Shown here piece by piece: positions 1-7,464 of a DNA stretch of 64,000 bases; position 1 is the first letter of the stretch, and each line of letters starts with the position of its first letter. The DNA comes from VRUE01 sp036525295. GTDB taxonomy: Bacteria > Actinomycetota > Thermoleophilia > Solirubrobacterales > 70-9. Under the pieces are notes generated by a model. The model saw only the letters and a list, made by a program, of their open reading frames with translations. It was not told the DNA's origin and made no database searches. The stretch spans positions 1 to 64,000 of the forward strand of contig DATDAQ010000004.1 in the NCBI GenBank assembly GCA_036525295.1, read 5' to 3'. Made by a program: the position numbers and the translations under genes.

Positions 1-903
1 CCGCCCGCAGGCCCCCCCGCAGCCACGACGGGCCCCGCAGCCAGCCGCTCCGTCCTATACGCGTCCCTCCTTTTCCTCATCTTGATAGCCCCCGAGATCG
101 GCCGGATGATCGACTTCCAGCGATTCGAGACATTCGACCCCAACGGCCCCGGCCTCGGGAACCTCTTCGGCCAGATCTCTCCCTTCGAGGCGCTGGGGAT
201 CTGGCCCTCTGGTGACTTCCGCCTCAGCCCCGGCGACGGAGCGGTCCCTGCCTTCGGCTACTTCCTCGGTGCCACCTTCGCCTCGATCCTGCTCGCATAC
301 GGGACCTTCCTCTGCTGGCGCCGCCGCGAGACGGCTCTCCTCGCCGGCCTCGCCGCCGCGGCGCTCGCCTACGCGGCGGCGAGGGCAGCCGGCACGCCGT
401 ACACCGCCGCGAAGGCAATCGAGATCGGGGCGCCGATCGCCGTCCTGGTCATCGTCCTGCCTCTCCTGCGGCGTCCGGCCGGCTGGCTTTACCTGCTGGT
501 TGCGGGCGGCTGCTCACTGCTGGCTCTGGCCAATGCCCCCGTGGGCCCCTCTTCCTACTCGCCTGCTCTCACCGGCCTGCGGTCGACGGTCGGCGAGGGC
601 CCAACCTTCGTCCTCGCCTCCCCGCAACTGCTCGCCGACGAACACGGCACCCCGTACATCGCATGGGAGCTACGCGGGGGTCGCGTCTGCATCGACTCCG
701 CCGACGCCGCCAGGGACAGGCCGCCCCCGGGCGTTCGCTTCGTGGTTACGGAGTCCGCACCCAGTCAGGCCCCGTTCCCAGGCCTCCGCGTGAAGCGCCT
801 CGCCTCGCCATACGTCCTCTGGGAAGTCACCACACCGGTCTCCGGCCACACTCCTTGCCCTCTGATAGCCGTCCGCCAAGCCCGCCAAGGCTCCCCCCGA
901 TAG
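1..903 (+). CDS. C-terminal part of an integral membrane protein (5' end outside window)
   Basis: The reading frame is open from the first base to the TAG at 901-903, so the gene starts upstream of the window. Visible hydrophobic stretches are SVLYASLLFLILIAPEIG, a segment around FLGATFASILLAYGTF, an Ala-rich segment, IGAPIAVLVIVLPLL and WLYLLVAGGCSLLALA, giving about five membrane segments. A soluble tail of about 100 residues with a beta-rich look follows (VRFVVTESAP, SPYVLWEVTTP). This organisation resembles the C-termini of multi-spanning GT39-like or O-antigen-type membrane proteins, but no catalytic motif is visible here, so I assign no function. The stop codon touches the inverted repeat starting at 903. 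Confidence 0.65.
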   Translation, partial: PPAGPPAATTGPAASRSVLYASLLFLILIAPEIGRMIDFQRFETFDPNGPGLGNLFGQISPFEALGIWPSGDFRLSPGDGAVPAFGYFLGATFASILLAYGTFLCWRRRETALLAGLAAAALAYAAARAAGTPYTAAKAIEIGAPIAVLVIVLPLLRRPAGWLYLLVAGGCSLLALANAPVGPSSYSPALTGLRSTVGEGPTFVLASPQLLADEHGTPYIAWELRGGRVCIDSADAARDRPPPGVRFVVTESAPSQAPFPGLRVKRLASPYVLWEVTTPVSGHTPCPLIAVRQARQGSPR

Positions 904-945
904 CGGTCGCACTTTCCGCCGGTATGCGGCAGTTACCGCGACCGC
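903..945. repeat. Palindromic repeat, copy 1 of an inverted pair
   Basis: GCGGTCGC at 903-910 pairs perfectly with GCGACCGC at 938-945, with further partial pairing inside. The first 26 bases closely match the reverse complement of the second copy (977-1013); both begin GTCGCACTT followed by CCCGCC or TCCGCC. It lies directly after the stop codon of the upstream membrane protein gene. Confidence 0.7.
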
Positions 946-976
946 ATCGGCATTTGAGGCGCTCCCATCCCTCGAT

Positions 977-1013
977 GTCGCACTTACCGTCGGATAGCGG
1001 CGGGAAGTGCGAC
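977..1013. repeat. Palindromic repeat, copy 2 of an inverted pair
   Basis: GTCGCACTTACCG at the left end pairs with CGGGAAGTGCGAC at the right end with few mismatches. It is an inverted copy of the element at 903-945. Together the two copies occupy most of the 189 bp gap before thrS. No T-run follows either hairpin, so a simple Rho-independent terminator is not obvious. Confidence 0.7.
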
Positions 1014-1092
1014 CGCATTGGGCTGGGTGGGCCTGGCCGGGCGTGGGTAGCATGGCCAGATCGAGGCTGCGACGCAGAAGATCACGGTCAAC

Positions 1093-2997
1093 TTGCCCGA
1101 CGGCACGCCGCTGGAGCTGCCCGATGGCGCCACCGGGGCCGACGCTGCTGCGGCGATCGGGCCGGGGCTGGCCAAGGCCGCGCTGGCGATTCGGGTTGAC
1201 GATGAGCTTCGGGACCTCACCGCTCCGCTTCCCGACGGGGCTGAGATCGCGATCCTCACCGACCGCGACCCCGAGGCGCTGGACCTGATCCGCCACGACG
1301 CTGCCCACGTGATGGCCGAGGCGGTGCAGGAGCTCTACCCAGGCGCCAAGGTGACGATCGGGCCGGCGATCGAGAACGGCTTCTACTACGACTTCGACTT
1401 TCCCGAGGACGTCAAGGTCACCGACGCCGACCTGGAGAAGATCGAGGCGGCGATGCGGACTCACATCAAGGCCGACGAGCCCTTCGAGCGCCGCGACGTG
1501 CCGGTCGCCGAGGCGATCGAGATCTTCGAAGGCCAGGGCGAGGACTACAAGGTCGAGCTGATCCGCGACCTGGTCTCAGGAGAAGGGGTCGAGACCGTCT
1601 CGCTCTACCGCAACGGGCCCTTCGAGGACCTCTGCCGCGGCCCCCACGGCCCCTCGACCGGCCGGATCAAGGCGATCAAGCTCAGCTCCCTCGCCGGCGC
1701 ATACTGGCGCGGGGACGAGAAGCGCCAGATGCTGACCCGGATCTACGGCACCGCCTTCTTCTCGAAGAAGGATCTCGCCGCGCACCTGGAGCTGATTGAG
1801 CAGGCCAAGGCCCGCGACCACCGCCGGCTCGGCCCCCAGCTCGGCATCTTCATGCTGCGCGAAGAGGCACCCGGGATGCCCTTCTGGCTGCCCAACGGGA
1901 CCACCCTGCTGTACCTGATTGAGGATCAGGTGCAGGCCCAGCTGCGCAAGCGCGGCTACAGGGAGATCGCCACGCCGCAGGTGCTCGACGAGGAGCTCTG
2001 GCACCGCTCCGGGCACTGGGAGAACTACCGCGACGACATGTACTTCATGCAGTCCGACGAGAAGCGGCTGGCGCTGCGTCCGATGAACTGCCCGGGGGCC
2101 TGCCTCGTCTTCGACTCCGAGCGGCACTCCTACCGAGAGCTGCCGCTGCGCCTGGCCGAGTTCGGCCGCGTCTCGCGCAACGAGCGCGAGGGCGTCCTGC
2201 ACGGCTTGCTGCGCGTCCGCGCCTTCACCCAGGACGACGCCCACGTCTACTGCACCGAGGAGCAGATCGCCGACGAGGTCGCCGACATCTGCGAGGCGAT
2301 CGACGAGCTCTACGCCCGCTTCGGCTTCGAGGACGTGCGGGTCGAGCTCTCGACCCGGCCGGAGAAGTCGATGGGAAGCGAAGAGCAGTGGGACAAGGCC
2401 GAGGCGGCGCTGACCGAGGCACTCGAGCGCCAGGGCCGCGAGTACGAGCTCAACCCCGGCGACGGCGCCTTCTACGGGCCGAAGATCGACTTCCACGTCA
2501 CCGACGCGCTCGGTCGCTCCTGGCAGTGCGGCACCTGCCAGCTCGACTTCCAGATGCCGGAGCGCTTCGACCTCGGCTACGTCGGCGCCGACGACGCCAC
2601 CCACCGTCCGGTGATGATCCACCGCGCCCTGCTCGGCTCGATGGAGCGCTTCGCCGGGATCCTGATCGAGCACTACGCCGGCCGCTTCCCGGTCTGGCTG
2701 GCGCCGGTGCAGGCGATCGTCCTGCCCGTCTCTGACCGCCACAACGAGTACGCCGAGAAAGTCGCCGAAGAGCTGCGCGGGGCCGACGTTCGGGTCGAGG
2801 TCGACGGCCGCTCGGAGTCGGTCGGCAAGAAGATCCGCGACGCCGAGCTCGGCCGCTACCCCTACATGCTGGTCGTCGGCGACCGCGAGCAGGAGGGCGG
2901 AGCGGTCGCCGTGCGCTCGCACGAGCAGGGCGAGCTGGGTGCGATGTTGGCAACGGAGTTCGCGGCTCGCGTCCGGGCCGAGAGCGAGCCCTCCTGA
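1093..2997 (+). CDS. thrS: Threonyl-tRNA synthetase
   Basis: It charges tRNA-Thr with threonine in the cytoplasm. The domain order is full: TGS domain (about 1-60), editing/SAD domain with HDAAH near residue 68, class II catalytic core and anticodon-binding C-terminus. The core shows the zinc-site Cys in MNCPGAC (near residue 333), motif 2 (FGRVSRNEREGVLHGLLRVR) and motif 3 (MIHRALLGSMERF). At 634 residues it has normal family length. The start is awkward. The only standard codon after the in-frame stop at 1048 is TTG at 1093, which removes the usual first strand of the TGS domain: the frame upstream reads ITVN before LPDGTP. A non-standard start upstream, such as ATC at 1081 or 1060, or an indel near the out-of-frame ATG at 1052, are alternatives. 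infC follows on the same strand after 142 bp. Confidence 0.95.
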   Translation: MPDGTPLELPDGATGADAAAAIGPGLAKAALAIRVDDELRDLTAPLPDGAEIAILTDRDPEALDLIRHDAAHVMAEAVQELYPGAKVTIGPAIENGFYYDFDFPEDVKVTDADLEKIEAAMRTHIKADEPFERRDVPVAEAIEIFEGQGEDYKVELIRDLVSGEGVETVSLYRNGPFEDLCRGPHGPSTGRIKAIKLSSLAGAYWRGDEKRQMLTRIYGTAFFSKKDLAAHLELIEQAKARDHRRLGPQLGIFMLREEAPGMPFWLPNGTTLLYLIEDQVQAQLRKRGYREIATPQVLDEELWHRSGHWENYRDDMYFMQSDEKRLALRPMNCPGACLVFDSERHSYRELPLRLAEFGRVSRNEREGVLHGLLRVRAFTQDDAHVYCTEEQIADEVADICEAIDELYARFGFEDVRVELSTRPEKSMGSEEQWDKAEAALTEALERQGREYELNPGDGAFYGPKIDFHVTDALGRSWQCGTCQLDFQMPERFDLGYVGADDATHRPVMIHRALLGSMERFAGILIEHYAGRFPVWLAPVQAIVLPVSDRHNEYAEKVAEELRGADVRVEVDGRSESVGKKIRDAELGRYPYMLVVGDREQEGGAVAVRSHEQGELGAMLATEFAARVRAESEPS

Positions 2998-3139
2998 GCC
3001 GCGCACTGGCCTATGCCGCCGCCTCTGTCTATACTCCGGACACTTGATCGCAGGCACGCAAAAGACCTCGCGCCGCTGAGCGTCCCGTGCCCGCACCTCT
3101 ACCTCTCGTCCTCTTGAAGCTCGACGACACTCTTCGATA

Positions 3140-3790
3140 GTGCCGGTCCCTCGCAGGTTCGACCGGCGCCCACCAGAGCGCGATACGACTCGGATCAACG
3201 AGCGGATCCGCGTTCCCAAAGTCCGCCTGATCGGCGCCGACGGGGAGCAGCTCGGCATCGTCGAGATCGCCGATGCGCTGAAACGAGCCCAGGACGCCGA
3301 CCTCGACCTGGTCGAGGTGGCACCCGGCTCGAAGCCGCCGGTCACCCGCCTGCTCGACTACTCGAAGTACAAGTACGAGCAGGAGCAGAAGCAGAAGCAG
3401 GCGCGCAAGCACCAGCAGCAGGTCAACATCCGCGAGATCAAGCTGCGACCGAAGATCGCCCAGCACGACTACGAAACCAAGAAGGGCCACGTCGAGCGTT
3501 TCCTGCGCCACCAGGACAAGGTCAAGATCACGATCATGTTCCGCGGCCGCGAGCAGGCGCATCCCGAGCGGGGGAGGGCGCTACTGGAAAAGCTTTATGA
3601 GGACCTCGACGGGCTTGCGGTGATCGAGTCCCAGCCGCTGCAAGAAGGGCGCAACATGAGCATGTTGCTGGCGCCGGGGAAAGAGGCGGCTAAAGCTGAG
3701 ACTGCTGAGGGTGAGACTGTTGAGGGTGAGGCGAAAGAGCCTGAGCCCGAGGGCGAGACGCCGCCGGGCGACGACGCTGCGGCGGCTTAG
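3140..3790 (+). CDS. infC: Translation initiation factor IF-3
   Basis: IF-3 binds the 30S subunit, blocks premature 50S joining and checks start-codon pairing. The N-terminal domain (INERIRVPKVRLIGADGEQ), the basic linker (YKYEQEQKQKQARKHQQQ) and the C-terminal domain (IREIKLRPKIAQHDYETK, then GREQAHPERG) are all present. A tail of about 40 residues rich in Glu, Ala and Pro extends beyond the usual end, common in high-GC actinobacteria. The start chosen is GTG. infC genes often use unusual starts, so it is not certain. Its usual partners rpmI-rplT are nearby, but wecB sits between them on the other strand. Confidence 0.95.
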   Translation: MPVPRRFDRRPPERDTTRINERIRVPKVRLIGADGEQLGIVEIADALKRAQDADLDLVEVAPGSKPPVTRLLDYSKYKYEQEQKQKQARKHQQQVNIREIKLRPKIAQHDYETKKGHVERFLRHQDKVKITIMFRGREQAHPERGRALLEKLYEDLDGLAVIESQPLQEGRNMSMLLAPGKEAAKAETAEGETVEGEAKEPEPEGETPPGDDAAAA

Positions 3791-3794
3791 CTAG

Positions 3795-3864
3795 GGGCGC
3801 CGGGGGTGAGGTCTCCCGGGCCGGCTTCGCCGGGAGTTCCCGGGAGACCTCACCCCCGGCGCCC
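3795..3864. terminator. Perfect 26-bp inverted repeat between convergent infC and wecB
   Basis: The arms at 3795-3820 and 3839-3864 are perfectly complementary over 26 bases (left arm begins GGGCGCCGGGGGTGAGG). The 18-base loop holds a small CCGG-CTTCG-CCGG hairpin. It fills nearly the whole gap between the infC stop and the wecB stop. That position suggests a bidirectional transcription stop or RNA-stabilising hairpin, although neither strand has a clear T-run after it. Confidence 0.6.
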
Positions 3865-3867
3865 TCC

Positions 3868-4935
3868 CTACGCGACGATGTCGGCGATTCGCTGGGAGGC
3901 TTGGCCGTCCCAGAGCGGCGGGGGGTTGAGCCTCTCTACCGGGCGCTGGGTTAGAGCTTGGGGGATCTGAGCTATCGCACTCGGATCTAGGCCCAGGAGG
4001 GTGTTGGTGCCTTCGGTGATCGTGACCGGGCGCTCGGTGTTGTCGCGCAGGGTGAAGCAGGGGATGCCGAGGTAGGTGGTCTCCTCCTGGATGCCGCCGG
4101 AGTCGGTCAGGACGGCGCGGGCGTCGGCCAGCAGGGAGAGGAAGTCGAGGTAGCCGAGGGGCTCGCAGAGGAGGAGGCCGGGGTGCTCGGCGTCGATCGT
4201 CTCCATCATCTTGCGCGTGCGGGGGTGGACCGGGAAGACGACTGGCATCTCGCGTGCCAGGTCCGCCAGTCGCTCCACCGTCTCCGCCAGCAGCGGGCCG
4301 TCGACGAGGGCGGGGCGGTGCAGAGTGACGAGCGCGTAGGCGCCGGGCTCGATTCCGAGCCGACCCGCGGTACCCGCCGCCCGGAAACGGTCCTCGAGCG
4401 CAACCAGGGTGTCGATCATCGTGTTGCCGACGAAGTGCATGCGGTCCTCGGCGATCCCCTCGGCGCGAAGGTTCTGGGCGGCGTCCTCGCAATGCAGGAA
4501 GAGGTGGTCGGAGAGCTGGTCGGTGACGATCCGGTTCAGCTCCTCGGGCATCGTGCGGTCGAAGCTGCGCAGGCCCGACTCGACGTGGGCGACGGGGATC
4601 CCCATCTTCGCCGCGGTCAGTGTCGCCGCCACGGTCGAGTTGACGTCGCCGGGCACGATCGCCAGATCGGGGCGCTCCTCCGCGAACACCGGCTCCAGCC
4701 GCTCGATCACGCGCGCCGTCTGCTGCGCGTGGCTCCCCGAGCCGACCTCGAGCATGTGGTCGGGCGCCGGCACGCCCAGCTCCTCGAGGAAGACCTCGGA
4801 CATCGGGCGGTCGTAGTGCTGGCCGGTGTGGACGAGGGTGTGGCGCCCCTCCGGCAGCCGCTCCCGCAGGGCGGCGATCACCGGGGCCGTCTTGACGAAG
4901 TTCGGTCGCGTTCCGACCACGTAGACGATGCGCAT
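3868..4935 (-). CDS. wecB: UDP-N-acetylglucosamine 2-epimerase (non-hydrolysing)
   Basis: It interconverts UDP-GlcNAc and UDP-ManNAc for cell-surface polysaccharide synthesis. At 355 residues it is of normal length with the family signatures in order: GTRPNFVK at the N-terminus, TGQHYD, PGDVNST, AHVESGLRS, PEELNR, LHRP, HPRTRK, DSGGIQEE and RDNTERP. It starts with ATG and is divergent from rpmI (86 bp gap), convergent with infC. Its position, inverted within the usual infC-rpmI-rplT cluster, suggests insertion or rearrangement, and no other polysaccharide gene is adjacent. A hydrolysing epimerase is unlikely given these motifs. Confidence 0.92.
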   Translation of the reverse strand: MRIVYVVGTRPNFVKTAPVIAALRERLPEGRHTLVHTGQHYDRPMSEVFLEELGVPAPDHMLEVGSGSHAQQTARVIERLEPVFAEERPDLAIVPGDVNSTVAATLTAAKMGIPVAHVESGLRSFDRTMPEELNRIVTDQLSDHLFLHCEDAAQNLRAEGIAEDRMHFVGNTMIDTLVALEDRFRAAGTAGRLGIEPGAYALVTLHRPALVDGPLLAETVERLADLAREMPVVFPVHPRTRKMMETIDAEHPGLLLCEPLGYLDFLSLLADARAVLTDSGGIQEETTYLGIPCFTLRDNTERPVTITEGTNTLLGLDPSAIAQIPQALTQRPVERLNPPPLWDGQASQRIADIVA

Positions 4936-5021
4936 CGGGCGCCACAGTACCCTGCGCCCCGCCCGTCAGCCGGAAAGAGTGCCTGCACCGAAGGGCGCTC
5001 GTCTGCTTCAATAGCGATCTC

Positions 5022-5222
5022 GTGCCCAAGATGAAAACTCACTCCGGCGCCAAGAAGCGCTTCCGCAAGACCGCGACGGGCAAGCTGCGCGGCCGGCGTG
5101 CGTACTCGAGCCACATCCTCGAGAAGAAGTCGCCGAAGCGCAAGCGGCGAATGGCACGGCCGGTGGAGATCGCCCCGTCTGACGTCAAGTCGGTGCGCCA
5201 CCTTCTCGGAGGCACCAAGTGA
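5022..5222 (+). CDS. rpmI: 50S ribosomal protein L35
   Basis: This is a small basic protein of the large subunit. The 66-residue product begins MPKMKTHSGAKKRF, the family signature, followed by LRGRRAYSSHILEKKSPKRKRR. GTG is the start that places this conserved N-terminus exactly. Its TGA stop overlaps the GTG start of rplT by 4 bp (GTGA at 5219-5222), which implies translational coupling. Confidence 0.96.
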   Translation: MPKMKTHSGAKKRFRKTATGKLRGRRAYSSHILEKKSPKRKRRMARPVEIAPSDVKSVRHLLGGTK

Positions 5223-5578
5223 GCCGGGTAAAGCGGTCCGTCCACGCGCGCAAGAAGCGTCGCAAGGTCCTCAAGGAAGCGAAGGGCTACTTCGGGCGCA
5301 AGCATTCCTCCTACCGTTTCGCAAAAGAGCAGGTGCAGCGGTCGGGGATGTACGCGTACAGGGACCGGCGCAACCGCAAGCGCGAGTTCCGCCGGCTCTG
5401 GATCACCCGGATCAACGCCGCGGCGCGGCTGGAGGGCATGAGCTACTCCGAACTGATCCACGGCCTCAACGGGGCCGGCGTCGAGGTGAACCGCAAGATG
5501 CTCGCCGAGATCGCGGTCAGCGACCGCGATGCGTTCCGCCGATTCGTGGAGCTTGCCCGGGAGGGTGCGGCCGCCTAG
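5219..5578 (+). CDS. rplT: 50S ribosomal protein L20
   Basis: L20 binds 23S rRNA and is needed early in 50S assembly. All 119 residues align with the family: MSRVKRSVHARKKRRKVLK at the N-terminus, then GYFGRKHSSYRFAKEQV, RRNRKREFRRLWITRINAA and YSELIHGL. It is coupled to rpmI by a 4 bp overlap and followed at 5605-5631 by a good terminator. rpmI-rplT therefore looks like a short transcription unit separate from infC. Confidence 0.97.
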   Translation: MSRVKRSVHARKKRRKVLKEAKGYFGRKHSSYRFAKEQVQRSGMYAYRDRRNRKREFRRLWITRINAAARLEGMSYSELIHGLNGAGVEVNRKMLAEIAVSDRDAFRRFVELAREGAAA

Positions 5579-5604
5579 CCGCAGCCAAGACTCCACTTTC
5601 CCGG

Positions 5605-5631
5605 GCGGGCCGTCTTCACGGCCCGCTTTTT
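5605..5631 (+). terminator. Rho-independent terminator after rplT
   Basis: GCGGGCCGT, a CTTC loop and ACGGCCCGC form a perfect 9 bp stem, followed directly by five T residues. It lies 26 bp after the rplT stop and ends the rpmI-rplT unit. Confidence 0.92.
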
Positions 5632-5684
5632 CGTTCCAGGAGAAGAAACCGGAGAAACGAAGACCACCACCGTCACCGCACCAG

Positions 5685-6404
5685 ATGATCGAGAGTCCGC
5701 AAAACGAGAAGCTGAAGCTGGTCCGCAAGCTGCGCGACCGCAAGCACCGCGAGCGCGAGTCCGCGTTCGTCACCGAGGGCGAGGACCTGGTCGAGGCGGG
5801 GCTGGCGGCCGGGGCGCAGCCGCGCTTCCTGCTCACGGCGGCGGGGAGCGGGCTCGGCGGCGAGGAGGTCGTCCCCGATCTCCTCGCCGAGGTCTCCGCG
5901 CTCGGCTCGGGAACGCGGGCGATCGCGGTCTGGCCGCAGCGCTGGACCGAGCCGGGCGGCTCGCCCTGCATCTACCTGCACGGGGTCGGCGACCCCGGCA
6001 ACGTCGGCACGATCGTGCGCACCGCGCACGCCCTCCTCGACGGTCCTGTCGTACTCGGACCCGGTTGCGCCGACCCCTTCTCGCCGAAGGCGGTGCGGGC
6101 GAGCATGGGCTCGATCTTCGCCCAGGGCGTGGCGCGGGCCGGCGTCGCCGTTACGCCGGCGCCCCGGGTCGCGCTGGTCGCCCACGGCGGCAAGGACCTC
6201 TCCGCCCTGCGGGGCGCGGGGACGCTCTGCCTCGGCGCCGAGCGCGAGGGGTTGCCGGACGAGGTGCTCGGGGCCTGCGATGCGCGGGTGACCATTCCCC
6301 TGCGCCCGGACGGGGCCGAGTCACTCAACGTCGCCGCCGTGGCCGCAATTTGCGCCGAGCGGATATCGTCGCTCGCCATGCCGGAGGTTGCTGACGATGC
6401 CTGA
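5685..6404 (+). CDS. TrmH/SpoU-family RNA 2'-O-ribose methyltransferase
   Basis: It transfers a methyl group from S-adenosylmethionine to a ribose 2'-OH in rRNA or tRNA. The N-terminal substrate-binding part (KLKLVRKLRDRKHRERESAF, then VTEGEDLVEAGL) precedes the knotted SPOUT domain. All three motifs are visible: GVGDPGNVGTIVRTA, LGAEREGLPDEV and ESLNVAAVAAICAER. The ATG at 5685 gives 239 residues. The frame is open further upstream, but that stretch is low-complexity and crosses the rplT terminator, so this start is preferred. The exact target (RlmB-like 23S G2251 or another site) cannot be told. Such a gene beside rplT and pheST is a common arrangement. Its 3' end overlaps pheS by 8 bp. Confidence 0.88.
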   Translation: MIESPQNEKLKLVRKLRDRKHRERESAFVTEGEDLVEAGLAAGAQPRFLLTAAGSGLGGEEVVPDLLAEVSALGSGTRAIAVWPQRWTEPGGSPCIYLHGVGDPGNVGTIVRTAHALLDGPVVLGPGCADPFSPKAVRASMGSIFAQGVARAGVAVTPAPRVALVAHGGKDLSALRGAGTLCLGAEREGLPDEVLGACDARVTIPLRPDGAESLNVAAVAAICAERISSLAMPEVADDA

Positions 6405-7464
6405 GGGACTCGAGCGGATCGAGGAGATCAGGGCGGAAGCTGCGGCGGCGATCGAGGCGGCCCCCGGCACCGCGGAGCTGGAGGAGCTGCGGGTCCACTA
6501 CCTCGGCCGCAAGGCGGAGCTGACGACTGTCCTGCGCGGGATCGCGGACCTGCCCGCCGAGGAACGCGGTCAGGTCGGCGCTGGCGCCAACAAGGCCCGC
6601 AAGGAGCTGGAGTCGCTGCTCGAGGAGCGTGCCGCCGCTCTCGACGCGAGCGAGCTGGAGTCGCGGCTCGCCACCGATCGCGTCGACGTGACGCTGCCCG
6701 GAGCCCCGGCGCGACCGGTCGGCCACACCCACCTGATCACCCGCACCACGCGCCTGATCGAGGACGTGATGGTCGGCCTCGGCTACAAGGTGATGGAGGG
6801 TCCCGAGGTCGAGCACGACTACTACAACTTCACTGCGCTCAACCACCCGCCGGGCCACCCGGCGCGGATGCTCCAGGACACCTTCTACGCGCAGTCCGAC
6901 CCCGAGGTGCTGCTGCGCACGCACACCTCGCCGGTGCAGGTGCGCAGCATGGAGTCCCAGCCGCCGCCGATCTTCATGATCGCCCCCGGCAAGGTCTACC
7001 GTCGCGACTCCGACGCCACCCACAGCCCGATGTTCCACCAGGTCGAGGGCTTGGCGATCGGCGAGGGGATCACGCTCGCCGATCTGCAGGGGACGCTCGA
7101 CGAGATGCTGCGGGCGATCTTCGGCGGCAACCGCGAGGCGCGGATGCGGCCGCACTTCTTCCCCTTCACCGAGCCCAGCGTCGAGTTCGACGTCTCCTGC
7201 TTCCAGTGCGAGGGCACGGGCGAGTTGCCGGGCGGTGGCCGCTGCAACCTCTGCAAGGGGATCGGCTGGATCGAGGTCGGCGGCGCCGGCATGGTTGACC
7301 CCAACGTGCTCGGCTTCGTCGAGTCGAACGGATACGACCCCGAGCGGGTCCAGGGCTTCGCCTTCGGCATGGGGGTCGAGCGGATCGCGATGCTGCGGCA
7401 CGGAGTCCCCGACCTGCGGCGCTTCTTCGACAACGACGTGCGGGTCCTGGAGCAGTTCTCATGA
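6397..7464 (+). CDS. pheS: Phenylalanyl-tRNA synthetase alpha subunit
   Basis: This is the catalytic subunit of the alpha2-beta2 PheRS. The product has 355 residues with an N-terminal coiled coil (about 1-85) and a class II core: GHTHLITRTTRLIEDVM, LLRTHTSPVQVRSM, KVYRRDSDATHSPMFHQVEG (motif 2) and GFAFGMGVERIAMLRHG (motif 3). A four-Cys loop (CFQCEGTG then CNLCKGIGW) precedes GMVDPNVL, as in many bacterial PheS. ATG at 6397 is chosen over the TTG three codons earlier. It overlaps the methyltransferase by 8 bp and pheT by 4 bp (ATGA). Confidence 0.97.
   Translation: MPEGLERIEEIRAEAAAAIEAAPGTAELEELRVHYLGRKAELTTVLRGIADLPAEERGQVGAGANKARKELESLLEERAAALDASELESRLATDRVDVTLPGAPARPVGHTHLITRTTRLIEDVMVGLGYKVMEGPEVEHDYYNFTALNHPPGHPARMLQDTFYAQSDPEVLLRTHTSPVQVRSMESQPPPIFMIAPGKVYRRDSDATHSPMFHQVEGLAIGEGITLADLQGTLDEMLRAIFGGNREARMRPHFFPFTEPSVEFDVSCFQCEGTGELPGGGRCNLCKGIGWIEVGGAGMVDPNVLGFVESNGYDPERVQGFAFGMGVERIAMLRHGVPDLRRFFDNDVRVLEQFS

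Noticed and set aside
1576..3345. 589-codon minus-strand open frame across thrS and infC
   Set aside because: Antisense shadow of two well-supported genes. High GC keeps the complementary frame open; there is no domain, and the composition is Leu/Val/Gly/Arg-biased. The same applies to the long minus frames at 18927-20696 and 20895-22670 over dnaE and at 34800-36416 over pcrA.
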